NCBI GenBank assembly: GCA_020849475.1
Contig: JADLGE010000057.1
Location: forward strand, 21,681 to 85,680
Length of the DNA: 64,000 nucleotides
Origin: Gammaproteobacteria bacterium
GTDB taxonomy: Bacteria; Pseudomonadota; Gammaproteobacteria; Ga0077536
Direction of reading: 5' to 3'
In this document: piece after piece, positions 42,934 through 51,044 of the stretch
Position numbering within the stretch: position 1 is the stretch's first letter
Layout: each line of letters begins with the position of its first letter
Position numbers and translations under genes: made by a program
Notes under the pieces: generated by a model
What the model saw: the letters and a program-made list of their open reading frames with translations, nothing else
Databases searched by the model: none
Told to the model about the DNA's origin: nothing

Positions 42934-43340
42934 CGCGACAATCTCCGTTTCGATAGTGACGACACGCAGGCCGCCACATTGGGCTGTGAAAGTTGGGATG
43001 GTCTTGATGAAGGCCGGGCGCCTGCGGGGTGAGCCTTGCGGTCGCCGCCTGAATCAGGGGGCGTTTGCTACCTTCCCTGGCCGTTGGCGTAAGCCTGTGC
43101 CATCCGTGTAGGAGTTAGCGGCAGCAGAGGGAAGCGACTTAAGCGCCTTATTGCCCGCGACGTGGGCGGATGAGGGAGGGCGTGGCTGGGACCCTGTGGG
43201 TCAGGCTTCAGTCCGACATTCGAGGGGACTTCGCGACGCATCGCGGGGCCTCAATGTCAGGCTGAAGCCTGCCCCACCGAGTGGATGAAGGCACAAGGGA
43301 GAGCAGCCATCGCGTCGATGCGCGATGGCTGGGCAGAGCC
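42934..43340. other. Intergenic region upstream of the pilus operon
   Basis: About 400 bp without a credible gene. It must contain the promoter of the operon read leftwards from 42933 and the end of the LLM gene at 43341. No convincing sigma70 or sigma54 boxes could be picked by eye. The right half holds a GTCAGAC-repeat doublet (43195-43278). Confidence 0.6.
43195..43278. repeat. REPIN-like doublet, diverged copy
   Basis: Inverted units TGTGGGTCAGGCTTCAGTCC (then GACATT) at 43195-43220 and AATGTCAGGCTGAAGCCTGC (then CCCACC) at 43253-43278, 32 bp apart. Size and arrangement match the 86-bp doublet at 18.3 kb, with compensating G/C substitutions in the stem. Confidence 0.75.
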
Positions 43341-44552
43341 TCAGCCGGCCGACTTCTGCGAGGCGTTGAACAACGCCAGGTAGTCGGGCGAGAGCTTGTC
43401 GATGCCCTTGGCGGCCGCGTGCTCGGCAATCTTGGCGCCGACCGCCGCGGTCAGCTCGCCCTTGAACACATCGTTGTTGTCGCGCAGCCAGTCTTCCGAG
43501 GCCTGACGGTTGACGTTGAGCTTGTTGATCTTCGGCACCGCGAAGCGCGCGATGAGTTCGTAGGAACGCTTGGTCTCGGCCCAGTCCGCCCAATGGTGGT
43601 TGAGATCGAGGAAGCAACCGAAGCCACCGGACTGCTGGTTCAAGCGATCGATTTGCGCGACGAAGTCGTCGGGCGTGCCGATCACCGCGAAGCCGGTCTC
43701 GATCATGTAGTCGACCGGGTCGACACCGGGTGGCGTACCGAGAGGCAGCGCCGCGACCTTGGACATGTAATCAATCCAGCGCGTCAGACCAAAGCGCACA
43801 TTTTCGCGCGCCTTGTCGCGCGTTTCGGCGACATGCACCGGGCCCACCAGGCGCCAGCCGGAGCGGTCCATGGTGTGGCCGTGCTCGCGCGCGGTTTCTT
43901 CGGCGATGTCCCAGTTGGCGCCGAGCGCGTTGAAAGCGCCGGTAGACGTCGCTCCGATCGACAGCAGGCTCAGACCGAACTTGCCGGCCGCCTTCGCACC
44001 GGTAGGCGAGACCTGGTTGGCGACCGCCATCTCTACACCTTGCGCGTTATAGGACGGCATCATGAGCGACGCGTTCTTGAGTTCGAACCAGTCGGTCTTG
44101 CAATTGACGGTTTCACCGCGCAGCAGGCGCACCAAGGGCTCGATGGCCTCTTCCATGCGATCGCGCACGCGCGGCGTCGGAATGGCCTGCATATAGGCGT
44201 CCGACGGCAGCGAGCCCGGCCCCACGCCGAACATCGCGCGACCGCGTGTCATGTAATCGAGCTGACGAATGCGATCGGCCAGGATCAGCGGATGGTGATA
44301 CGGCAAGGACGACACGCCCGTGCCGAGACGGATGGTGCGCGTGCGCTGCGCGGCGCCGGCGATGAACAGTTCGGGGCTGGCGGTGATTTCCCAACCACCC
44401 GAATGATGCTCGCCCACCCACGCTTCGTCGTAGTTGAGTTTATCCAGCCACTCGACGAGTTCCATGTCGTGCTCGAGCGCGAGTATCGGATTTTCGTCCG
44501 GCGGATTGTGAGGCGGAATGAAAGCACCGAATCTCAAGCGTGATTGCGCCAT
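43341..44552 (-). CDS. Luciferase-like (LLM) flavin monooxygenase
   Basis: The 403-residue LLM enzyme has LRFGAFIPPHNPPDENP, DEAWVGEHHSGGWEITASPELFIAG, RTRTIRLGTGVSSLPYHHPLILADRIRQLDYMTRGRAMFGVGPGSLPSDA and a long C-terminal part (LDLNHHWADWAETKRSYEL). This pattern resembles the limonene/alkanal-type branch. The ATG at 44552 has AAGGAG eight bases upstream. The substrate is unknown. It stands alone between the pilus operon and the AAA ATPase gene. Confidence 0.88.
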   Translation of the reverse strand: MAQSRLRFGAFIPPHNPPDENPILALEHDMELVEWLDKLNYDEAWVGEHHSGGWEITASPELFIAGAAQRTRTIRLGTGVSSLPYHHPLILADRIRQLDYMTRGRAMFGVGPGSLPSDAYMQAIPTPRVRDRMEEAIEPLVRLLRGETVNCKTDWFELKNASLMMPSYNAQGVEMAVANQVSPTGAKAAGKFGLSLLSIGATSTGAFNALGANWDIAEETAREHGHTMDRSGWRLVGPVHVAETRDKARENVRFGLTRWIDYMSKVAALPLGTPPGVDPVDYMIETGFAVIGTPDDFVAQIDRLNQQSGGFGCFLDLNHHWADWAETKRSYELIARFAVPKINKLNVNRQASEDWLRDNNDVFKGELTAAVGAKIAEHAAAKGIDKLSPDYLALFNASQKSAG

Positions 44553-44727
44553 GGGGCTACTCCTTGTGTGAGGGGATGCAGGTTCGCTTCGTCGCATGAG
44601 GGAAGCAAAGCCTGCCTAAGAATCGGCACGCGGCGCGGACGGACGTCTGGCGACGCGTGTATGGCGCGAGAATATCTGCCCCACTTCGTGAAATCGAGGG
44701 GATGCGGGGATTTGTCGGCCAATGCGC

Positions 44728-44754
44728 AAAGCCGGCCGCTGCGCGGCCCCCTTT
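44728..44754. terminator. Weak candidate terminator hairpin
   Basis: AAAG..GGCCGC-TGC-GCGGCC..CTTT: a short GC stem flanked symmetrically by A and T runs, 37 bp beyond the stop of the AAA ATPase gene (-). The T-run is only three bases, so confidence is low. Confidence 0.35.
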
Positions 44755-44790
44755 CGGGGAGGTTGTCGCGGCACAAGCGCCTCTATGGCT

Positions 44791-46308
44791 TCAGTCGGCC
44801 GCCACCGTGCGGCCGCTGGCCCAGCTGCGCAGCGCCGCCACTTGTTCAGCCATGACGCTGGACAAGGGCTGGGTGGCGGCGAGCTGCGCCAGCAGCAGGG
44901 ATTCATCGACGGTGACCTCCCGGGCCTGCGCGGCGTAGCGTGCCGACACCACTGCCTGTTCGATTTCCGCGCCGGAAAATCCTTCGCTGCGGGTCGCCAG
45001 GGTGTCGAGATTAAAGTGCGCGGGCGCAAGCGCGCGGCGCTTGAGGTGGATGGCGAAGATCTCCTTGCGTGCCTCGGCGTTGGGCAGGTCGACAAAAAAT
45101 ATTTCGTCCATGCGGCCCTTGCGCAACAGCTCGGGCGGCAAGTCGGCGATGTTGTTGGCGGTCGCGACCACGAACACCGGCCGGTGATTTTCCGCCATCC
45201 AGGTCAACAGCGTGGCGAGCACGCGCTTCGACGTGCCGTTGTCATTGTCACCGGTGGCGATGCCTTTCTCGATTTCATCACACCACAGCACACAGGGCGC
45301 GAGCACTTCGGCGCTGGCCAGCACCTTGCGCATATTGCTCTCGGTCTCGCCGAAATACTTGTTGTACAGCACGCCGAAATCGAGGCGCAGCAGCGGAATA
45401 TTCCATACCCCGGCCACCGCCTTGGCCGCCAGACTTTTGCCGCCGCCCTGCACGCCGAGCAGCATGAGACCGCGCGGCCGGTCGATGGCGGTGCTGTCCT
45501 TGAAGGCCACGTGTCGCTCGCCCAACCAATGTTTCAGGCGATGCAGGCCACCGATGTCGTCGAGATTGGCGGTGTCGAATTCGAACGACAACAGACCATC
45601 ACCACCGAGCAATGCATAGCGCGCCGCCGACACCGCGCTGACATCGCTGCGCGTGATGGCGCCATCATCGCGAATGGCATTGCGTATGAGACGACGCGCG
45701 TCGGTGCGGCTCAGGCCGCCGAGATTGTTGACCAGCGCGCTGACTGCGGCGGCCTCGGCGCGCACCTTGGTCTTGCCGCCGCGCGCGGCCCACAGCTCGG
45801 CTTCCTCGGCCACCATGCGCGACAGTTCGATGGCGGTCGGCAGCGCCAGATCGCAGGCGACCGCGAAGGATTTCAATTCCTCGGGCAGGCGCAGCGCGTG
45901 GCTGACGAAGATCAACTTCTGATGACGTACCTCGTAGTCCTGTGCGATTTCCTTGATCAGGCGCACGTGCACGGGGTTGTCGAAAAAGGGATGGAAGTCG
46001 AGCAGCAGGATGAGACCCGGCTGGCGCGAGCCGCGAATCGCGCGCAGCGCGGTTTCAGGATCGCTGGCGCGCTTGCTGTTGGCCGCTGGCGCGCTGTCGT
46101 CCACCAGGCGCAATTGCTCGGCGCTGAAAAAATCCGCGCCGAGCAGCGTGACCAGACCATCGGTGACCGACCAGCGCGCCAGCGACACGTCAAGCCCGTC
46201 GGCCAGCGTGCGCAACAGTCCGATGATGCGCGGCTCTTCGCAGCTCTCGATGGTGATCAGAGGAAAGCCGCCGGCAATCAGCAGCCGCAAGTCGTCCCTG
46301 TCAGTCAT
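44791..46308 (-). CDS. Ycf46-like AAA+ ATPase
   Basis: The 505-residue protein has an N-terminal non-enzymatic domain of about 240 residues and a C-terminal AAA+ module with Walker A GVQGGGKS, the pore-loop region NKYFGETESNMRKVLASAE, Walker B VLWCDEIEKG, sensor 1 FVVATANN, arginine finger LLRKGRMDEIFFVDLP and sensor 2 GFSGAEIEQAVVSARYAA. This combination matches the Ycf46 family of cyanobacteria/plastids and scattered bacteria, linked there to carbon uptake control. Its role here is unknown. It starts 33 bp before a GTCAGAC repeat and has no obvious partner gene. Confidence 0.85.
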   Translation of the reverse strand: MTDRDDLRLLIAGGFPLITIESCEEPRIIGLLRTLADGLDVSLARWSVTDGLVTLLGADFFSAEQLRLVDDSAPAANSKRASDPETALRAIRGSRQPGLILLLDFHPFFDNPVHVRLIKEIAQDYEVRHQKLIFVSHALRLPEELKSFAVACDLALPTAIELSRMVAEEAELWAARGGKTKVRAEAAAVSALVNNLGGLSRTDARRLIRNAIRDDGAITRSDVSAVSAARYALLGGDGLLSFEFDTANLDDIGGLHRLKHWLGERHVAFKDSTAIDRPRGLMLLGVQGGGKSLAAKAVAGVWNIPLLRLDFGVLYNKYFGETESNMRKVLASAEVLAPCVLWCDEIEKGIATGDNDNGTSKRVLATLLTWMAENHRPVFVVATANNIADLPPELLRKGRMDEIFFVDLPNAEARKEIFAIHLKRRALAPAHFNLDTLATRSEGFSGAEIEQAVVSARYAAQAREVTVDESLLLAQLAATQPLSSVMAEQVAALRSWASGRTVAAD

Positions 46309-46340
46309 GCCTCTAGTCCTGTGAAAACCTGCTTCATGCA

Positions 46341-46369
46341 TTGTGGGTCAGACTGAAGTCTGCCCCACA
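46341..46369. repeat. GTCAGAC palindromic repeat, self-complementary copy
   Basis: TTGTGGGTCAGACTGAAGTC then TGCCCCACA. This single unit is palindromic to its ends (GTGGG..CCCAC), with one mismatch, unlike the asymmetric 25-nt units elsewhere. It lies between the AAA ATPase start and the end of the crotonase-family gene. Confidence 0.72.
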
Positions 46370-46379
46370 GAAGGAACAC

Positions 46380-47210
46380 CTAACCCTTGGCTTTGGTGCG
46401 GTAGTCGCCGAAGCCCTGATCGCGCTTGGTCAGCGCCGAATTCAAATCGGCGCGCAGCTCCTGCATGTGGGCCTGGGTGGACTGCGTGAGCATGCCCATC
46501 TGCTGTAATTCGGTGCCGGCGCGAATGCCGGCGCGTAGGCCCATCGCTTCCATCTGACGATGCACGGCGCGCTTGTTGATCTGCTGGATGTCGGGCGGGA
46601 TGCGCGCCACGCGCTCGGCGATGGCCAGCACTTCATCCTCGAGCTTTTCCGCCGGAAACGCGCGATTGGCGAAACCGCACTCCACCGCTTCGAGGCCGCT
46701 GATCGAATCGCCCGTCAGCATCATTTCCATGGCGCGCCGCATGCCGACCAGCCACGGATAGAACTGATTGTCGGGCGGGCTCATGGAGCGCACCGGCGGA
46801 TAACCAATCTGCGCATCCTCGGCGACGTAGACCAGATCGCAGCCGGTGGCGAGCTCGGTGCCGCCCGCCAGGCAATAGCCGTGCACCTGGGCAATCAGCG
46901 GCTTGGATAAATCCCACATGCGAAAGCAGCCCTCCACCACGTGGCGCGGCCAGTTGCCGAGACCGCCGGCGGTATGCCAGGGCTGGCCTTGATGCACGTC
47001 GGTCTTGAGATCGTAGCCGGCACTGAAGCTGGTGCCGGCGCCGCGCAGCACGATGACGGCGACATTGTCGTCGCGGTCAGCCTGTTCCAGAGCGTCGAAC
47101 AATTCACCGCGCAGAGCATTCGACAAAGGATTGCGCTTGTCGGGGCGATTGAGGGTAATGCGGCGAATCTTCGGGCGCGGTTCGTCGACCAGAATCAATT
47201 CATAGCTCAC
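46380..47210 (-). CDS. Enoyl-CoA hydratase/isomerase family protein
   Basis: The 276-residue crotonase-fold enzyme has ITLNRPDKRNPLS, the oxyanion-hole strands GAGTSFSAGYDL and VHGYCLAGGTELATGCDLVYVAEDAQIGYPPVR and the C-terminal helix. The usual hydratase glutamate pair is not clear: the position after AGG is T-E-L, so the reaction may be isomerase- or hydratase-like. The GTG at 47210 is chosen because GGGGAG lies seven bases upstream. It is 29 bp from the next crotonase gene, so they are likely co-transcribed. Confidence 0.87.
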   Translation of the reverse strand: MSYELILVDEPRPKIRRITLNRPDKRNPLSNALRGELFDALEQADRDDNVAVIVLRGAGTSFSAGYDLKTDVHQGQPWHTAGGLGNWPRHVVEGCFRMWDLSKPLIAQVHGYCLAGGTELATGCDLVYVAEDAQIGYPPVRSMSPPDNQFYPWLVGMRRAMEMMLTGDSISGLEAVECGFANRAFPAEKLEDEVLAIAERVARIPPDIQQINKRAVHRQMEAMGLRAGIRAGTELQQMGMLTQSTQAHMQELRADLNSALTKRDQGFGDYRTKAKG

Positions 47211-47239
47211 AGTGATACTCCCCTTGCATGTTTGCCTGT

Positions 47240-48388
47240 TCAGCGTGCACCGAGATCGGCCAGCGGATGTTCCGCCGCCGGCCACGGGCTGGTAAAGAAG
47301 CCCTCTATCCATTCTTCCGTGACGTCGGCGACCTTGGCCGGCCGCCATTGCGGCTGCTTGTCCTTGTCGATCAGAAGCGCGCGTATGCCTTCGGCGAGAT
47401 CATGGCGCGCCGCGCAGGCCAGCGACGCCACCAGTTCGGCGCGGAACACCTCGGCCAGCGAGGCAAGTTTCAGGCGTCGCTGCAGGGCGATGGACAGCAC
47501 CGCGGTGGTCGGCGAACCGGCCGCCAGGGTCGCGCTTGCGCGCTGCAACCATTCGTTGTCACTCGCGAGCGACGTAATGCGATGGATAATTGCGGCCGGG
47601 TCTTCACTGCGGCACAGCTCGTTGATGAGATCGAAATTCTCGCGCAGCGGTCCGGCTTCCGCGCGCGGTTCGCTGAAGGACTGCAGCAGGCGCGACAGAT
47701 CGCGGCGATTGCCCGCCACTTCGCGATGCCAGGCATGGGCGATGAGGGTTTCCATCAACACCGTCTTGCGTGCGTGGCTGATGTGATAGTCGGCAAACCC
47801 GGCAAAGAGGGCATCGGCGGCGCCGAGCTGCGCGGCGGTCAGGGCCAGGAACAGGCCAGTGCGGCCCGGCGCGCGCGCCAGGAACCAGCTGCCGGCGACG
47901 TCGGCATACAGGCCGATATTGATTTCTGGCATCGCGATGCGCACTTCGCCGGTCACGACGCGGTGACTCGCCCCTGCCATCAGGCCCATGCCACCGCCCA
48001 TCACCACGCCATGGCCCCAGCACAGGATCGGCTTGGGGTAGGTGTGGATGAGGTAATCGAGGCGATATTCACGTGCGAAGAAATCGAGGGCGTAGCCGTT
48101 GGCGCGGATGTCGGTGCGCTGCGGCGATTCGCGGTGGGCAAGGCAGGCGGCATGCAGCTTGAGCAGGTCGGCGCCGGCGCAGAACGCGCGCTCACCGGCG
48201 CCCTCAAGCATCACCAGCACGATGTTTGGGTCCACCGCCCACGCCGGCAGGCGTTCACCGAGAAGATCGATCATCTCCAGCGTCAGCGAGTTGAGAGACT
48301 TCTCGGCATTCAATCGCGCGACGCCGATGCGTTGGCCGCCAGCGGTCGGGACTTCTTCGAAAATGACGGCGGAGCTTGATACAGACAC
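47240..48388 (-). CDS. 3-hydroxyisobutyryl-CoA hydrolase-like crotonase
   Basis: The 382-residue protein is longer than simple hydratases and follows the HIBCH branch: VARLNAEKSLNSLTLEM, GAGERAFCAGADLLKLH, CWGHGVVMGGGMGLMAGASHRVVT, then IAMPEINIGLYADVAGSWFLARAPGRTGLFLALTA and GAADALFAGFADYHI, with a C-terminal hydrolase domain ending EWIEGFFTSPWPAAEHPL. HIBCH hydrolyses a beta-hydroxyacyl-CoA in valine breakdown. Paralogues act on other acyl-CoAs. The GTG at 48388 is chosen (AAGGG upstream). The open frame beyond it is not conserved. Confidence 0.87.
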   Translation of the reverse strand: MSVSSSAVIFEEVPTAGGQRIGVARLNAEKSLNSLTLEMIDLLGERLPAWAVDPNIVLVMLEGAGERAFCAGADLLKLHAACLAHRESPQRTDIRANGYALDFFAREYRLDYLIHTYPKPILCWGHGVVMGGGMGLMAGASHRVVTGEVRIAMPEINIGLYADVAGSWFLARAPGRTGLFLALTAAQLGAADALFAGFADYHISHARKTVLMETLIAHAWHREVAGNRRDLSRLLQSFSEPRAEAGPLRENFDLINELCRSEDPAAIIHRITSLASDNEWLQRASATLAAGSPTTAVLSIALQRRLKLASLAEVFRAELVASLACAARHDLAEGIRALLIDKDKQPQWRPAKVADVTEEWIEGFFTSPWPAAEHPLADLGAR

Positions 48389-48499
48389 GGCGGCGGCCCT
48401 TAGGTAGCGGTTGAGGGGAGTAGGGATTTTATGACCAAGCCCCGGGGTGAGTGAATGACCGCGGTGGATGCCGGAGTTTTGGCTCGCTGGTGGGGTTTG

Positions 48500-48525
48500 A
48501 ATGTCAGGCTTCAGCCTGACCCGCC
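48500..48525. repeat. GTCAGAC repeat overlapping a gene's 3' end
   Basis: AATGTCAGGCTTCAGCCTGA then CCCGCC. The repeat spans the stop codon (48511-48513) of the minus-strand MFS gene, so its right half encodes the last four or so residues of that protein. Confidence 0.7.
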
Positions 48526-49794
48526 GACGGACACCGGCGGCCGCGCGATCGCCAGCACCGCGAACGCGGCCAGCACACACCCTGCGCCGGCCGCCAGCAA
48601 GGCCGGCGTGTAGGTCAAGAGCAGCGTACGCGTGAGCCCGGCGCCATAGGCGGCTGTGGCGGCGCCCAGTTGGTGGGCGGCGAATACCCAGCCGAACACC
48701 ATGCCGGCGCGTTCGGGCGAAAAGTGCAGCCCCACCAGCTTCACGGTCGGCGGCACGGTCGCTATCCAGTCGAGTCCGTAGAACAGCGCGAACAATGACA
48801 GACCGTAAAGCGTGAACGTCGAATACGGCAGCCAGAACAAGGACAGACCACGCAGTCCGTAATACCAGAACAGCAGTTTGCGATTGTCGACGCGGTCCGA
48901 CAGATAACCCGACAGCGTGGTGCCGACCAGATCGAACAGTCCCATCATCGACAGCACCGAAGCCGCCGGCACCGCGGCGAGGCCGTTGTCACCGCACAGC
49001 GAAATGAAGTGGGTCTGCACGAGACCGTTGGTGCTGAGCCCGCAGACAAAAAAGCTGCCGGCCAGCAGCCAGAAACTCGACACGCGCATGGCGTCGCCCA
49101 AGGCCATGAAGGGCGCGTTCCACGGCACCGAGGTGGTGACGGGCGCGGCGCCGACGCCACGCGCCTCGCCATAGGCGTCCAGGCCCAATTCCTGCGGATG
49201 ATCACGTAACAGCAGGCTGACCAGCGCCGCCACCACCACGCAGGCGATGAACACCGGGATCACCGCAAAGCGCCAGCCATGGTGTTCTATCAACCACGCC
49301 GCCACCGGCAGGAACAACAATTGTCCGGTGGCGGTGCTCGCCGCCAGCAGTCCCAGCACCAGGCCGCGGCGCGCCGTGAACCAGCGGTTGGCGACGATGG
49401 CGCCCAGCACCAGCGCCGTCAGCCCGGTGCCGCAGCCGAGCACCAGGCCCCACAGCACGAACAACTGCCACAGGGATGTGACGCGCGTGGCGAGCACCAT
49501 GGCCGTTGCGATCAGAGTGGCGGCCACCACCATCACGCGGCGCAGGCCGAAGCGCAGAATGAAAGACGCGGCGAAGGGCCCCAGCAGTCCGAACAGCACG
49601 AAGCGCACCGCGAACACCGATGAGATCTGTTCGATGTTCCAGCCGAACTCGGCACTCAGGGGTTTCAACATCGCGCCCGGCAGACCGAGCGCGGCTGAGG
49701 TCGTCATCATCGCGCAGAACGTGACGGCGGCGATGACCCAGGCATAGTGGATGCGATGGCGCGCCAGCGCCTCGGACAAGGACAGAGCAAACAT
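48511..49794 (-). CDS. MFS transporter (monocarboxylate-type/OFA-like)
   Basis: A 427-residue protein with about 12 membrane segments. HYAWVIAAVTFCAMMTTSAALGLPGAMLKPLSAEFGW at the N-terminus, FGLRRVMVVAATLIA in the motif A region and the second-half GYLSDRVDNRKLLFWYYGLRGLSL resemble the oxalate/formate-monocarboxylate branch. The start at 49794 is the homology start. An in-frame ATG lies nine codons further out. The last residues (VSVGGSG) are encoded by a GTCAGAC repeat that supplies the stop codon. The substrate is unknown. Confidence 0.85.
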   Translation of the reverse strand: MFALSLSEALARHRIHYAWVIAAVTFCAMMTTSAALGLPGAMLKPLSAEFGWNIEQISSVFAVRFVLFGLLGPFAASFILRFGLRRVMVVAATLIATAMVLATRVTSLWQLFVLWGLVLGCGTGLTALVLGAIVANRWFTARRGLVLGLLAASTATGQLLFLPVAAWLIEHHGWRFAVIPVFIACVVVAALVSLLLRDHPQELGLDAYGEARGVGAAPVTTSVPWNAPFMALGDAMRVSSFWLLAGSFFVCGLSTNGLVQTHFISLCGDNGLAAVPAASVLSMMGLFDLVGTTLSGYLSDRVDNRKLLFWYYGLRGLSLFWLPYSTFTLYGLSLFALFYGLDWIATVPPTVKLVGLHFSPERAGMVFGWVFAAHQLGAATAAYGAGLTRTLLLTYTPALLAAGAGCVLAAFAVLAIARPPVSVGGSG

Positions 49795-49848
49795 GATGGC
49801 GCGCAGTGTGCCCGCGCCCACGCCATGATTGAAATGGATAATTCTTAA

Positions 49849-49877
49849 GGCGGGTATTCAGGTAACGAATACCCGCC
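49849..49877 (-). terminator. Rho-independent terminator after the cyclase-family gene
   Basis: GGCGGGTATTC (49849-49859) and GAATACCCGCC (49867-49877) form a perfect 11-bp stem with a 7-nt loop. Read on the minus strand it is 14 bp after the cyclase stop and is followed by CTTAAGAATTATCC, a T/A-rich tail. Confidence 0.62.
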
Positions 49878-49891
49878 CCGTGCGGAGTGGG

Positions 49892-50887
49892 CTACAGCAG
49901 CGCGATGATGCGCACCGGCGAACCGGTCGCGCCGCGGAACTTGGTGGGCAGGATGACGATGGTCGACTGCCACAGCTTGCGTTCGACAATTTCGTCGGTC
50001 TTCACGTTCTCGATGATGTAAATGCCCTGGCGGGTGATGAGATGCTGATGGACCGGGAAAATCACCTTGGGGTCTTCGCAGGGGAAGACTTCCAGCGCCA
50101 TGTTGTCGGCGCCGACCGCCACCACTTCGTGGGCCGCCAGCCATTTCGATGCATCGAGGCCGATGCCCGGGTAACCGTGGGCGTAGGTCACCGGGTCGCT
50201 CCAGAATTTGTGCCCCCAGCCGGTGTGGATGATGACAATGGAACCCTTTTCGATGCTGACCTTCTGGCGCTTGAGCGCGCCTTCGAGATCGGCCGGCGTG
50301 ATGGCATAGCCGGGCTTCAGGAATTTGCTCTTCTTGTAACCGGCGACGTCGATGATGACGCCGCGCGCGATGAAGGGCGGCGCCTTTTCGATGCCGGCAT
50401 GGCACAAGCCGAAATCATCCGCGCCGACCGGCGCCGGAATGCCGCCATAAAGTTCGGCATGGATGGTGGCGTGTCCGAGAGCATCGATGTGTGTGCTGAC
50501 ATGGGTCGTCATTTCGATGCGCTCGAGATAGAAACCAATGCCGTTCTCAGCGCCGAAACCGTTGCGGATCATGCGTTCGCTGTTGGCCGAGGTGCTCGAC
50601 AAAGTCATGACATACGGCAATTGGATGGGCGGAATGCTGGGGTTGCCCATCGCCACATCGTGCGAGAGATCGATGATTTCGCCCTTCTTTACCTGCTCCA
50701 GCGCGGCGAGGATGCTGTCCGGCGTCATGAGGTTGCCGGCGCCAATCTCATCGCCCTCGCCCCACACCCAATGATCGGGACCGAGGTCGACCGGGCCGGC
50801 GAAGGTGGATTTGGCTTTCGATTTGCCTTTGGCTTTCGACTGCGCGGCGGCGGGGGTTTTCTTGGCGGCTTTCTTGTTGGTGGCCAT
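49892..50887 (-). CDS. Cyclase/kynurenine-formamidase-like metal hydrolase with Lys/Ala-rich N-terminal tail
   Basis: The 331-residue protein belongs to the cyclase family. It has the metal motif HVSTHIDALGH (HxxTHxD), GVIIDVAGYKK, IVIIHTGWGHKFWSD and VGADNMALEVFP. Members hydrolyse amides or lactones or close rings. Residues 2-28 are an unusual basic stretch (ATNKKAAKKTPAAAQSKAKG and on to about residue 28) like a histone H1 tail, absent from typical members. The ATG at 50887 opens this tail. It ends at a clear hairpin terminator. Confidence 0.85.
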   Translation of the reverse strand: MATNKKAAKKTPAAAQSKAKGKSKAKSTFAGPVDLGPDHWVWGEGDEIGAGNLMTPDSILAALEQVKKGEIIDLSHDVAMGNPSIPPIQLPYVMTLSSTSANSERMIRNGFGAENGIGFYLERIEMTTHVSTHIDALGHATIHAELYGGIPAPVGADDFGLCHAGIEKAPPFIARGVIIDVAGYKKSKFLKPGYAITPADLEGALKRQKVSIEKGSIVIIHTGWGHKFWSDPVTYAHGYPGIGLDASKWLAAHEVVAVGADNMALEVFPCEDPKVIFPVHQHLITRQGIYIIENVKTDEIVERKLWQSTIVILPTKFRGATGSPVRIIALL

Positions 50888-50950
50888 GGGGCGCGGGTTC
50901 CTGCTGGGTTTGCGATGGCGGCATTGTCCCATCGTGAACCTGTCGGTGGG

Positions 50951-50963
50951 AATTCATTCGCGC
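50951..50963. repeat. GCGAATTYATTCGC-type palindrome (partial copy)
   Basis: AATTCATTCGCGC in the 157-bp gap between the cyclase gene and the LLM gene, about 36 bp before a diverged GTCAGAC repeat. The order is the same as at 2.75 kb and 22.1 kb. Confidence 0.5.
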
Positions 50964-50998
50964 ATTCGTGCCCGGCGTGACGCACGGGCGCGGCCTTG

Positions 50999-51026
50999 AA
51001 TGTCCGATTAAAATCGGTCCGACCAA
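50999..51026 (+). repeat. Diverged GTCAGAC-type repeat
   Basis: AATGTCCGATTAAAATCGGT then CCGACCAA. It keeps the frame AATGTC...GAC(C)CAA and the self-complementary core (CCGAT/ATCGG), but with different stem bases. It lies 18 bp before the LLM start at 51045. Membership is inferred. Confidence 0.45.
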
Positions 51027-51044
51027 GAAGCCATTCCTTATGCC

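Noticed and set aside
42934..43200. Sigma54 promoter before the pilus operon (minus strand TGGCACAGGCTTACGCC)
   Set aside because: The GG-to-GC spacing is off by one from the -24/-12 consensus and the -12 half is poor; no confident promoter can be named.
2771..51026. CRISPR-like reading of the repeated GTCAGAC units
   Set aside because: Units are dispersed singly or as inverted doublets, not as direct repeats with regular spacers, and no cas genes are present.
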